A stretch of 19,599 nt of DNA from JBJFCE01 sp051888775. GTDB lineage: Bacteria; Bacillota; Clostridia; Lachnospirales; Lachnospiraceae. Where the stretch lies: positions 1-19,599 of the forward strand of contig JBJFCE010000011.1 in assembly GCA_051888775.1 (NCBI GenBank). The letters run 5' to 3'. Positions 14,504 through 19,599 of this stretch are shown piece after piece. The notes beneath the pieces were generated by a model. The model had not been told where the DNA came from and did not search any database. It saw only the letters and a list, made by a program, of their open reading frames with translations. Numbering within the stretch: the stretch's first letter is position 1; each line of letters starts with the position of its first letter. Position numbers and translations under genes: made by a program.

Positions 14504-15343
14504 TCATACCAATTCCGGGAAATAGCATGGTTTCGGTATAAGATCTATGGGCAGCGCCATGATTGCTTTTTTTTCGGTTTGTGGTGCAAACAGGGCTTTG
14601 GCACCGGCGGACAGTACGACCTCCTGATAGGATTCGGTTTCTTCTTTGGCATAGCAAAAGTAGCCTGTAAGGCACTCTTTCGTTTTTTGCAGATCATATA
14701 CAAGGAACAGATCGCCGTTTTCGCTTTGCAGTTCTTTTTGCAGGCGTTCCATATAGGCTGTATCATGTATACAGAACGTGCGATAGTGTCCGGACAGTTC
14801 TTTGTCCGCAAATGCGGTCACCTCTTTTGCTTTATCAGATTCGTAGCGGCATATGCGGTAATGCCCGATTTCTGTAGGCTTCCCGCTTCCTGCTGCCTCC
14901 CTGATCCGTTCTGCGATGGCTTCCGTTGCCGGCTCATAGGATCTGTGATCATACACATACCGAAAACCAAAGGGCTCATAAATTGCCGGATCTGCCGGCA
15001 TCAGAAACAGAAACGGGCACTTTTCTTTTGTCGCATCCGAAATCGCCTCCTGCAGCAGTCGGCGCATACAGCCTCTGTGCCGGTACTCCCGTTTAGTTGC
15101 AACTGCTACTATATAATATGCCTTCCGAATAACACCGTTACAGTACACAACATAAGGATTCAGATGCAACATGGAGATAAGCTGCTCTCCATCCTTTAAT
15201 AAATAAAACTGTGCCTCCGGTACCTTATACTGATAATAATAATCTAAAAATTCTTTGGTATCCTCTGAAAAAATTGCTTCCCAGAGTTTTCTGCTCTCTC
15301 CGGACGGATCCCCTGTTTGTTTGATCAATTCATACTCTTGCAT
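14504..15343 (-). CDS. GNAT-family N-acetyltransferase, Eis-like
   Basis: 279 residues. Seen: an N-terminal GNAT domain with VVAVATKREYRHRG as the acetyl-CoA pyrophosphate-loop region (R-x-x-G style), followed by MRRLLQEAI and FLMPADPAIYEPFGFRYVYD, a pattern found in Eis-like enhanced-intracellular-survival acetyltransferases. A C-terminal half follows with less clear motifs. Eis proteins acetylate amines, including aminoglycosides, at several positions; whether this one does is unknown, and it is shorter than the about 400-residue Eis. The frame starts at 15358, but ATG at 15343 is preferred because AGGA lies 7 nt upstream of it and none precedes the first ATG. It follows ispF on the same strand after about 146 nt. 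Confidence 0.78.
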   Translation of the reverse strand: MQEYELIKQTGDPSGESRKLWEAIFSEDTKEFLDYYYQYKVPEAQFYLLKDGEQLISMLHLNPYVVYCNGVIRKAYYIVAVATKREYRHRGCMRRLLQEAISDATKEKCPFLFLMPADPAIYEPFGFRYVYDHRSYEPATEAIAERIREAAGSGKPTEIGHYRICRYESDKAKEVTAFADKELSGHYRTFCIHDTAYMERLQKELQSENGDLFLVYDLQKTKECLTGYFCYAKEETESYQEVVLSAGAKALFAPQTEKKAIMALPIDLIPKPCYFPELV

Positions 15344-15441
15344 ATACATTCCTGCCATATTTTGATACAGCTGTCACCACCTCCCCTTTTTCTCTTATAA
15401 CTACTTAAGGCGATTGCGAAACTCTGTCTGCGGGATGAGAC

Positions 15442-15511
15442 CGGTGCTTATAGACCTGTCGGTGGCAGGTACTGGGAGTCCGTCGGTACTTAGGCACCGT
15501 ATTCTGGTGCC
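15442..15511. other. Nested alternative hairpins at the ispF 3' end
   Basis: CGGTGC (15442-15447) can pair with GCACCG (15494-15499), enclosing ACCTG/CAGGT (15454-15458 with 15466-15470) and a smaller ACTG/CGGT stem, which gives a three-way junction. The GGCACC at 15493-15498 can instead pair with GGTGCC at 15506-15511. The two pairings exclude each other. They cover the last codons of ispF and part of the leader of the acetyltransferase gene. A regulatory role is inference. Confidence 0.4.
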
Positions 15512-16044
15512 TTTGTGCAGCCGCCACAGCTTCCGCATCTTGATGCCGTTACATCCTCACTGCTCAGACCCATCGGTGTGGTCAACATGCAGATTGCCTG
15601 CGCGGAAATTCCTTCTCCTGTTCCGGTAAATCCGAGTCCTTCCTCCGTAGTAGCCTTGACATTGACCTGACTGATCTCGATCCCGAGGGCATCTGCAATA
15701 TTTTTGCGCATCGTATCAATATAAGGGCGCATCTTCGGTGCCTGTGCAATGATCGTCGCATCAATATTTTCAATCAGGAAAAAATGTTCCTCCAGCAATT
15801 CTCCAACCTTTTGAAGCAGTATTACACTGGAAATTCCTTCATAGGCAGGATCTGTATCCGGAAAATGTTTACCGATATCTCCGAGTGCCGCTGCACCAAG
15901 AAGGGCATCTGAAATCGCATGCAGCAGTACATCCGCATCCGAATGTCCAAGCAGCCCCTTTTCATAAGGGATCTCTACGCCGCCCATGATCAGCTTTCTT
16001 CCCTCAACCAAACGATGTACATCATAACCCATTCCGATTCTCAT
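15490..16044 (-). CDS. ispF: 2-C-methyl-D-erythritol 2,4-cyclodiphosphate synthase
   Basis: 184 residues. It catalyses ring closure to 2-C-methyl-D-erythritol 2,4-cyclodiphosphate in the MEP isoprenoid pathway, as a cytoplasmic trimer with zinc. Seen: metal ligands Asp8 and His10 (GYDVH) and His42 (HSDADVLLH), GDIGKHFPDTDP, and the C-terminal TTEEGLGFTGTGEG signature. The usual family length is about 155-160 residues. This protein has about 27 extra C-terminal residues ending in RCGSCGGCTKAPEYGA, with Cys170, Cys173 and Cys176 as CxxCxxC, not part of the known fold. ATG at 16044 has GAGGA upstream. It follows the glycosylase gene by 68 nt. Confidence 0.94.
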   Translation of the reverse strand: MRIGMGYDVHRLVEGRKLIMGGVEIPYEKGLLGHSDADVLLHAISDALLGAAALGDIGKHFPDTDPAYEGISSVILLQKVGELLEEHFFLIENIDATIIAQAPKMRPYIDTMRKNIADALGIEISQVNVKATTEEGLGFTGTGEGISAQAICMLTTPMGLSSEDVTASRCGSCGGCTKAPEYGA

Positions 16045-16112
16045 ACTCTGTTCCTCACTCTATTTACAACTTTCTTACTCACACTTTGCTGCTTCCTATA
16101 CTACACTACTTC

Positions 16113-16637
16113 CTAATCCGAAGCAATGACCTTACACAGGATCTGCTCCCACTCCTGTATCAGTTTTTCCAGACTGCATGCCGCATTTGCCGGGCTGGTA
16201 GAAGGCAGCTTGTAAACCGGGAGCTGCGGCACACGTTCTGCCATATATTTTGTGAATAAACGATAGGACTTATCCCCATTACAGCAGATCATACGAATTT
16301 CGGCATTTTCCGTAATCTGACGAATATCATTGACCATAACGTTTTTAATGGAGCTGTCACTGGATCCGATAATATCGCACGAAGCAATAACATCCCACAG
16401 GGCAATATGATGTTCCAACAGAAGCGTCCGTTTTTCCGGTATCGTGACCGGAAGCGGCGCACTGCAAACAGCCGACAGCATCTTCCAGAAACGATTCTGG
16501 GGATGCCCATAATAAAATTGCTGCTCCCTTGATTTGACAGACGGAAAAGAGCCAAGTATCAACGCCTTGGAATTTCGGTCATATACCGGTCCGAATTCAT
16601 GTTCCGCATGTTGATATTGGCTCTTTTCGCGATTCAT
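16113..16637 (-). CDS. DNA-deoxyinosine (hypoxanthine) glycosylase-like, UDG superfamily
   Basis: 174 residues. Seen: the N-terminal motif LILGSFPSVKSREQQ, then YGHPQNRFWKML, ALWDVIASC, and a C-terminal LPSTSPANA. This motif set matches the hypoxanthine-DNA glycosylase family (family 6 of the uracil-DNA glycosylase superfamily), which removes deaminated adenine from DNA. The activity is inferred from family; a uracil/thymine mismatch glycosylase is the alternative. The start ATG at 16637 has GGAG about 12 nt upstream and AGAAAG nearer. It follows the chemoreceptor gene after 18 nt and precedes ispF. It is interesting that a purine-deamination repair gene and adenine deaminase are both in this window, but they are not adjacent. 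Confidence 0.8.
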   Translation of the reverse strand: MNREKSQYQHAEHEFGPVYDRNSKALILGSFPSVKSREQQFYYGHPQNRFWKMLSAVCSAPLPVTIPEKRTLLLEHHIALWDVIASCDIIGSSDSSIKNVMVNDIRQITENAEIRMICCNGDKSYRLFTKYMAERVPQLPVYKLPSTSPANAACSLEKLIQEWEQILCKVIASD

Positions 16638-16655
16638 ATTCTTTCTCTGCTCCGA

Positions 16656-18413
16656 TTATTTTAAAGTGAAATAAGTGGTCTCTTCATTCAGATCTTCTGA
16701 CATTTTTAATAATTCCTGTGCAGACTGTGCCAACAGATTGATCGTTGCGTTCAGCTCCTGCATAGAAGCCGTTGTTTCCTCTGCCGATGCCGCATTTTCT
16801 TCCGAAACAGCAGACAGATTCTGAATAATGTCCACAACAATGGTTCTGTGCTTGTCACATTCTTTGGCACCCTTTGTAACCTGAAGAATATCTTCTCTGG
16901 AGGAATCGATACCCTCACTGACATTTCCGAATTTTTCTTTTGTTTCTTCCAATTTCTTCTGCTGCTCATCCACAGTCGTATTGACTTCGGACATGACATC
17001 CATCGTTCTTCTGGAGTCCTCCAACAGCTTATTGATGATTTCTTCAATCCGTTGTGCCGACTGATTGGATTCTTCGGCAAGCTTCTGAATCTCGCTTGCA
17101 ACTACCGCAAATCCTCGTCCTGCCTCACCTGCTCTTGCCGCCTCAATAGACGCATTCAAAGACAGAAGGCTGGTCTCGCTCGCGATGGAAGTAATCACTG
17201 CTACCGCTTCCCTGATCTGCTGAACAGATTCGTCCGTCTGCTGTACAGTCTGTGCTACACGCTTCACCGCATCTGTTGTCTTATCATTGGAAGTGCTTAA
17301 CTCTGCCATAATAGATGATGCAGCATCGCCTGCTTCTTTGATATGCTCTGCTGTTTTGGTCAGATTCTCTACTTTTACTACGATATCTTCAATCGCTTTT
17401 CCCATATCCGCTACCGCAGCAGTTGCCTGTTCAATATCTTCTGCCTGTGATACGGCGCCTTTGGAAATTCCTTCCACTGCTCCTGCAATCTCATCCGAAG
17501 TGCTGCTCGTCTGTGACGCAGTTGCCTCCAGATTTTCTCCATACTTATGTACTGACAATGCAGAGTTTTTGATTGCCCCCATTACACCGTTTAGACGATC
17601 CAGAAGCCCGCGCATGATATACATGATCATACCGACTTCATCCGCACGTTTTTCCATCTTGGCATCCACTTCGACTGCCAGATTACCGGATGCAATCTCC
17701 CTGATCTTTGCCTCCAGATCACGCATTGCTTTTCCAAGACGTGTTCCGAATATCGTAAGCACACAAATCGCTACCAGAGTGATCAGCAATGCAACTACAA
17801 CAACCTTAATCGCAGACTCTTTAATATATTCATTGATATCCTTTGCCGGCATACCGACAAACACCATACCTACAACAGAACCATCCCCATTATATAGCGG
17901 CTCATAATATGCATAATAATGCTCTCCGTTAATCGTCAGATTATAGGATTTATAATCGCTGCCTGATAATACTGCGTTACTGACTTCCGCACCGATCGTG
18001 GTGCCTACGATTCTTTCTCCCGTCGCATGATCCACCAGTGTCGTTGACTTACGCACATCTCCATAGAACATGGTCACATCAGCGTCCTCATCCGCCACAT
18101 ACGCATCCAGAATATCTGTCCGCTCGGATACATTCAGCTCGCCTTTCATCAGGCTGCCATCCTCTGCCAGATAATAATCTCCTTCTGCAAACTGATCATA
18201 AGCTGCCCTGACACTGCTTGCCAAATATCGCAGACTACTGATCGCTTCCTTCTGCATACCCTCTTTTACAGTCATTACGGAAAATATCGTCAGAACAATC
18301 GCCATCATAAGCAACGGCAATTCCGCCAACAGTACCATTTTCCACCCCAAATGTAATTTAATCTTTTTCTCATCATTTGCTATTCCGCTTTTTTGCTTAT
18401 CTTTCTTCGCCAT
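16656..18413 (-). CDS. Methyl-accepting chemotaxis protein (Cache-type sensor)
   Basis: 585 residues. Seen: a basic N-terminus, TM1 (about 24-48), a periplasmic-type Cache sensor (about 50-198, with YYLAEDGSLMKGELN, ATGERIVGTTIG, GEHYYAYYEPL and VVGMVFVGMPA, typical of single-Cache domains), TM2 (about 201-222), a HAMP domain (about 223-275), and a long coiled-coil signalling domain with the conserved tip LNASIEAARAGEAGRGFAVV (about 415-440). It would transmit ligand binding to CheA through CheW. The tail ends in TYFTLK, without a CheR-binding pentapeptide. The frame is open to 18521 with TTG, but that part overlaps the tRNA-Gly terminator. ATG at 18413 is used; see the hairpin upstream. Start confidence is moderate, identity high. 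Confidence 0.93.
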   Translation of the reverse strand: MAKKDKQKSGIANDEKKIKLHLGWKMVLLAELPLLMMAIVLTIFSVMTVKEGMQKEAISSLRYLASSVRAAYDQFAEGDYYLAEDGSLMKGELNVSERTDILDAYVADEDADVTMFYGDVRKSTTLVDHATGERIVGTTIGAEVSNAVLSGSDYKSYNLTINGEHYYAYYEPLYNGDGSVVGMVFVGMPAKDINEYIKESAIKVVVVALLITLVAICVLTIFGTRLGKAMRDLEAKIREIASGNLAVEVDAKMEKRADEVGMIMYIMRGLLDRLNGVMGAIKNSALSVHKYGENLEATASQTSSTSDEIAGAVEGISKGAVSQAEDIEQATAAVADMGKAIEDIVVKVENLTKTAEHIKEAGDAASSIMAELSTSNDKTTDAVKRVAQTVQQTDESVQQIREAVAVITSIASETSLLSLNASIEAARAGEAGRGFAVVASEIQKLAEESNQSAQRIEEIINKLLEDSRRTMDVMSEVNTTVDEQQKKLEETKEKFGNVSEGIDSSREDILQVTKGAKECDKHRTIVVDIIQNLSAVSEENAASAEETTASMQELNATINLLAQSAQELLKMSEDLNEETTYFTLK

Positions 18414-18423
18414 CACTTTTGAA

Positions 18424-18449
18424 CTGTATCTCAGAATAGTAGGATACAG
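18424..18449 (-). promoter_or_regulatory. Perfect inverted repeat between Shine-Dalgarno and start of the MCP gene
   Basis: CTGTATC (18443-18449) and GATACAG (18424-18430), read on the minus strand, are perfect 7-bp arms around a 12-nt loop. A strong GGGAGG (18454-18459) sits just upstream of the hairpin, and the GTG at 18416 and ATG at 18413 lie 7-10 nt after it. If the hairpin forms, the ribosome site and start would come within about 11-14 nt. This could be a bridged start site, or an operator. Confidence 0.5.
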
Positions 18450-18498
18450 TATTCCTCCCTTCGTTTTTGTACTTTTTTGCCGAAAACTCTCATAAATG

Positions 18499-18526
18499 AA
18501 AAAAGAGTCGTCTCCAGACAAACTCT
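18499..18526 (-). terminator. Terminator after tRNA-Gly
   Basis: On the minus strand, AGAGT...GTC pairs with GAC...ACTCT around a TGGA loop, with a small internal mismatch, then six T. It ends about 85 nt before the MCP start, so the chemoreceptor gene must have its own promoter or depend on read-through. Confidence 0.72.
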
Positions 18527-18531
18527 CATAA

Positions 18532-18602
18532 AGCAGATAGCGGGAATCGAACCCGTCTCTCCAGCTTGGGAAGCTAGCGTTCTACCGATGAACTATATCT
18601 GC
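18532..18602 (-). tRNA. tRNA-Gly (anticodon CCC)
   Basis: 71 nt cloverleaf: acceptor GCAGATA with TATCTGC, D-stem GTTC/GAAC, anticodon stem CTAGC/GCTGG with loop TTCCCAA (anticodon CCC at 18568-18570), T-arm ACGGG/CCCGC with one A-C mismatch, loop TTCGATT and discriminator U, as usual for Gly. It reads GGG codons. CCA is not encoded. Confidence 0.94.
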
Positions 18603-18615
18603 ATTGACTGTTTTT

Positions 18616-18643
18616 ATTTTACCACTTCTATATCATTTTTCAA
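18616..18643 (-). promoter_or_regulatory. Promoter of tRNA-Gly
   Basis: On the minus strand, TTGAAA (18638-18643) and TAAAAT (18616-18621) with 16-nt spacing, about 14 nt before the tRNA 5' end. Confidence 0.65.
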
Positions 18644-18777
18644 CCCTTTTTTATCGATTTATGAGCATTATGTACAAATCCGGTATGGTATTTACAAGAG
18701 ATTATAAGCATTTTTACTGTTTATCAGATATATAAAATGCATTGTTTTGCATATACTGGTATCAGGAGGTGTGATCT

Positions 18778-18825
18778 ATGCTTGCCTGGTTCTTATTCTT
18801 GTTCCGCTCAATTAAAAAGTCCTAA
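18778..18825 (+). CDS. 15-residue hydrophobic mini-ORF with strong ribosome site
   Basis: ATG followed by 14 sense codons and TAA, encoding MLAWFLFLFRSIKKS. The first nine residues are almost all hydrophobic and the last six are basic or polar, the layout of a tiny membrane peptide, a leader peptide or a signal-peptide stub. AGGAGGT lies 7 nt before the ATG, one of the best ribosome sites in the window. A TATACT is present just upstream (18752-18757), though too close to the ribosome site for a standard leader, and a TATAAA at 18731-18736 is an alternative -10. No larger reading frame follows. The sequence is not recognised. It could be a toxin of a type I system, a regulatory leader, or chance; the strong ribosome site argues against chance. 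Confidence 0.45.
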   Translation: MLAWFLFLFRSIKKS

Positions 18826-18885
18826 CTTATCATACAGAGGTTCATTTGTCTGTCAGTATCTGCCACAATCATATCGCTGTCCGTC

Positions 18886-18914
18886 TTGCCCCTGCCGGCA
18901 ATCCGTTATATAAT
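18886..18914 (+). promoter_or_regulatory. Promoter-like site before the candidate structured RNA
   Basis: TTGCCC (18886-18891) and a perfect TATAAT (18909-18914) with 17-nt spacing. The predicted start, near 18921, falls within the 5' arm of the inverted repeat described next. Confidence 0.55.
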
Positions 18915-18918
18915 ATCT

Positions 18919-19020
18919 ACAGCACCAGTTCCGGGAGGAGTGCAGCTTGTCTGTATCGCCGGTGTCCGGTCTCAAACTTGATTATCCCGAGAACACGCGG
19001 CGGCTGGTGCTGTTCTTATT
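18919..19020 (+). ncRNA. Candidate small structured RNA closed by a 10-bp stem
   Basis: ACAGCACCAG (18919-18928) and CTGGTGCTGT (19004-19013) are perfect 10-bp arms 75 nt apart, followed by a U-rich tail (TCTTATTTATCTCC). Inside, TTCCGGGA can pair with TCCCGAGAA (one bulged base) and CCGG-TGT-CCGG forms a small hairpin, suggesting a rod-like fold. A promoter with perfect -10 starts at the first arm. It matches no RNA family that I can name; it is much shorter than 6S RNA and lacks the conserved SRP apical sequence. The strand is assigned from the promoter. Confidence 0.45.
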
Positions 19021-19034
19021 TATCTCCTTTTAGA

Positions 19035-19269
19035 TCATCCAGACCGATCCAATAAATCAAAAACCTTTATCAATTCCATCCCCGGATTGGGTGTCTTTTT
19101 AATCTCAATCGGACTAAAAACACTATCCTGCTCCAGTACAATATCAATCTCCTTAACTTTTGGAGCATCGTAGTCTTTCCTATCTGTCTCGGACATGTAA
19201 CAAGAACAACAGAATACTCTTTTGAACCTGATTTACTATGTTTTCCAGATTTCTTGTTATATATTTCAT
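19035..19269 (-). pseudogene. Internally deleted remnant of a DUF4143-type AAA ATPase gene
   Basis: The N-terminal piece MKYITRNLENIVNQVQKS (ATG at 19269, AGAGGGG upstream) looks like the start of ATP-binding proteins of the DUF4143 group, which continue into a P-loop. Here the P-loop never appears. The frame ends soon after (stop near 19180), and one frame over a C-terminal-type segment begins: KVKEIDIVLEQDSVFSPIE then IKKTPNPG, the nuclease-like end of the same family, ending at a TGA at 19035. About 235 bp remain of an expected 1.2-1.3 kb, so a large internal deletion with frameshift is inferred. Such ATPases are common, often mobile, accessory genes. Confidence 0.65.
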
Positions 19270-19403
19270 AACGGTTGCCCCTCTTTCGGCTATTATGAAA
19301 TCTAATTTAATATTGGCCGAAGTTTGAATAAAAATCAGGCGGGTGTATTTTCTGGTAAAGCCCCAAGAAATGTCCTCTTTTAAGGCTTTCCACGACTTTT
19401 GGG

Positions 19404-19437
19404 CAAAAAAATTCCCTTGGGGAAATTCCCAAGGGGA
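19404..19437 (-). terminator. Terminator after the tRNA-Val/tRNA-Met unit
   Basis: On the minus strand, TCCCCTTGGG and CCCCAAGGGA form a GC-rich hairpin (with one shifted base) followed by TTTTTTT. It lies 5 nt after tRNA-Met, so tRNA-Gly is not part of the same transcript. Confidence 0.8.
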
Positions 19438-19441
19438 TGCG

Positions 19442-19515
19442 TAGCGAGAGGGGGATTCGAACCCTCGACACCGCGGGTATGAACCGCGTGCTCTAGCCAA
19501 CTGAGCTATCTCGCC
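19442..19515 (-). tRNA. tRNA-Met (anticodon CAU), elongator type
   Basis: 74 nt cloverleaf: acceptor GGCGAGA with TCTCGCT (G-U at the end pair), D-stem GCTC/GAGC, anticodon stem CGCGG/CCGCG with loop TTCATAC (anticodon CAT at 19479-19481), T-arm GAGGG/CCCCC with one A-C mismatch, loop TTCGAAT, discriminator A. The end pair is not the C-A mismatch of initiator tRNA. CAU could also be a lysidine tRNA-Ile, but the overall sequence favours Met. Confidence 0.9.
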
Positions 19516-19547
19516 ACGATCATATATATCGGAATGAATCCGATGAG

Positions 19548-19599
19548 TGGGACCTATAGGGCTCGAACCTATGACCCTCTGCTTGTAAGGCAGATGCTC
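19548..19599 (-). tRNA. tRNA-Val (anticodon UAC), 5' part cut by the window end
   Basis: The 3' part is present: anticodon stem TCTGC/GCAGA with loop CTTACAA (anticodon TAC at 19585-19587), T-stem ATAGG/CCTAT with loop TTCGAGC, 3' acceptor strand AGGTCCC and discriminator A. The acceptor 5' strand and most of the D-arm lie beyond the window. It lies 32 nt upstream of tRNA-Met and is probably co-transcribed with it. Confidence 0.9.

Noticed and set aside
18414..18480. SigD (flagellar/chemotaxis) promoter before the MCP gene
   Set aside because: No TAAA-N15-GCCGATAA-like pair could be found in the short space after the tRNA terminator.
18484..18532. 13-bp direct repeat AAACTCTCATAAA beside tRNA-Gly as an attachment site pair
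   Set aside because: Copies are only 36 bp apart and include just one base of the tRNA, so nothing could be inserted between them; it overlaps the terminator.
18929..18950. SRP (4.5S) RNA-like sequence TTCCGGGAGGAGTGCAGC
   Set aside because: It vaguely resembles the SRP apical motif GTCCGGAAGGAAGCAGC but lacks the exact conserved bases and the supporting stem.

Overview
The window looks like a piece of a low-to-mid GC Firmicutes chromosome, most likely from the Clostridia and probably Lachnospiraceae. The reasons are strong AGGAGG-type ribosome binding sites, a cysteine T-box in front of cysE-cysS, the gene order cysS-mrnC-rlmB-sigH, the MEP-pathway gene ispF, and tRNAs whose 3' CCA is not encoded. 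It is draft sequence: two runs of exactly 100 N lie inside one low-complexity gene. Family and genus placement is inference; no comparison could be run.

Left part (1-4003, minus strand): an envelope block. A three-gene operon with a near-consensus promoter at 4065-4093 encodes a small multi-spanning membrane protein, an N-terminal zinc-ribbon protein with long Ala/Pro/Val/Glu and Pro/Gln/Met repeats and one membrane span (interrupted by the gaps), and a TcaA-like single-span extracytoplasmic protein. A strong hairpin terminator follows, then two copies of a hairpin-forming intergenic repeat, then a membrane-anchored SH3b protein.

Middle left (4127-8056): plus-strand genes for an RlmI-type rRNA methyltransferase and a small two-span membrane protein, then tRNA-Thr(GGU) with its own promoter and terminator. 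Next come short GTAGTCA direct repeats that could be a remnant of an integrase arm region, and adenine deaminase on the minus strand with a clear promoter.

Middle right (8122-14421, minus strand): a long same-strand run under a Cys-specific T-box leader: cysE, cysS, mrnC, rlmB, sigH, a MATE transporter and a cysteine-cluster protein. It joins cysteine synthesis and charging, RNA maturation and modification, and an alternative sigma factor. Genes overlap or are closely spaced, and I saw no internal terminator.

Right part (14504-18413, minus strand): a chemoreceptor (MCP), a hypoxanthine-DNA glycosylase-like protein, ispF with an unusual CxxCxxC tail, and an Eis-like GNAT acetyltransferase. 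Far right (18499-19599): tRNA-Gly(CCC), tRNA-Met(CAU) and a truncated tRNA-Val(UAC), all minus strand. Between the Gly and Met tRNAs is about 840 bp of non-core DNA. It holds a 15-codon hydrophobic mini-ORF with an excellent Shine-Dalgarno sequence, a candidate structured RNA with its own promoter, and an internally deleted remnant of a DUF4143-type ATPase gene. The parts of the window most likely to be undescribed are this inter-tRNA region, the intergenic repeat, and the structured 3' end of ispF.
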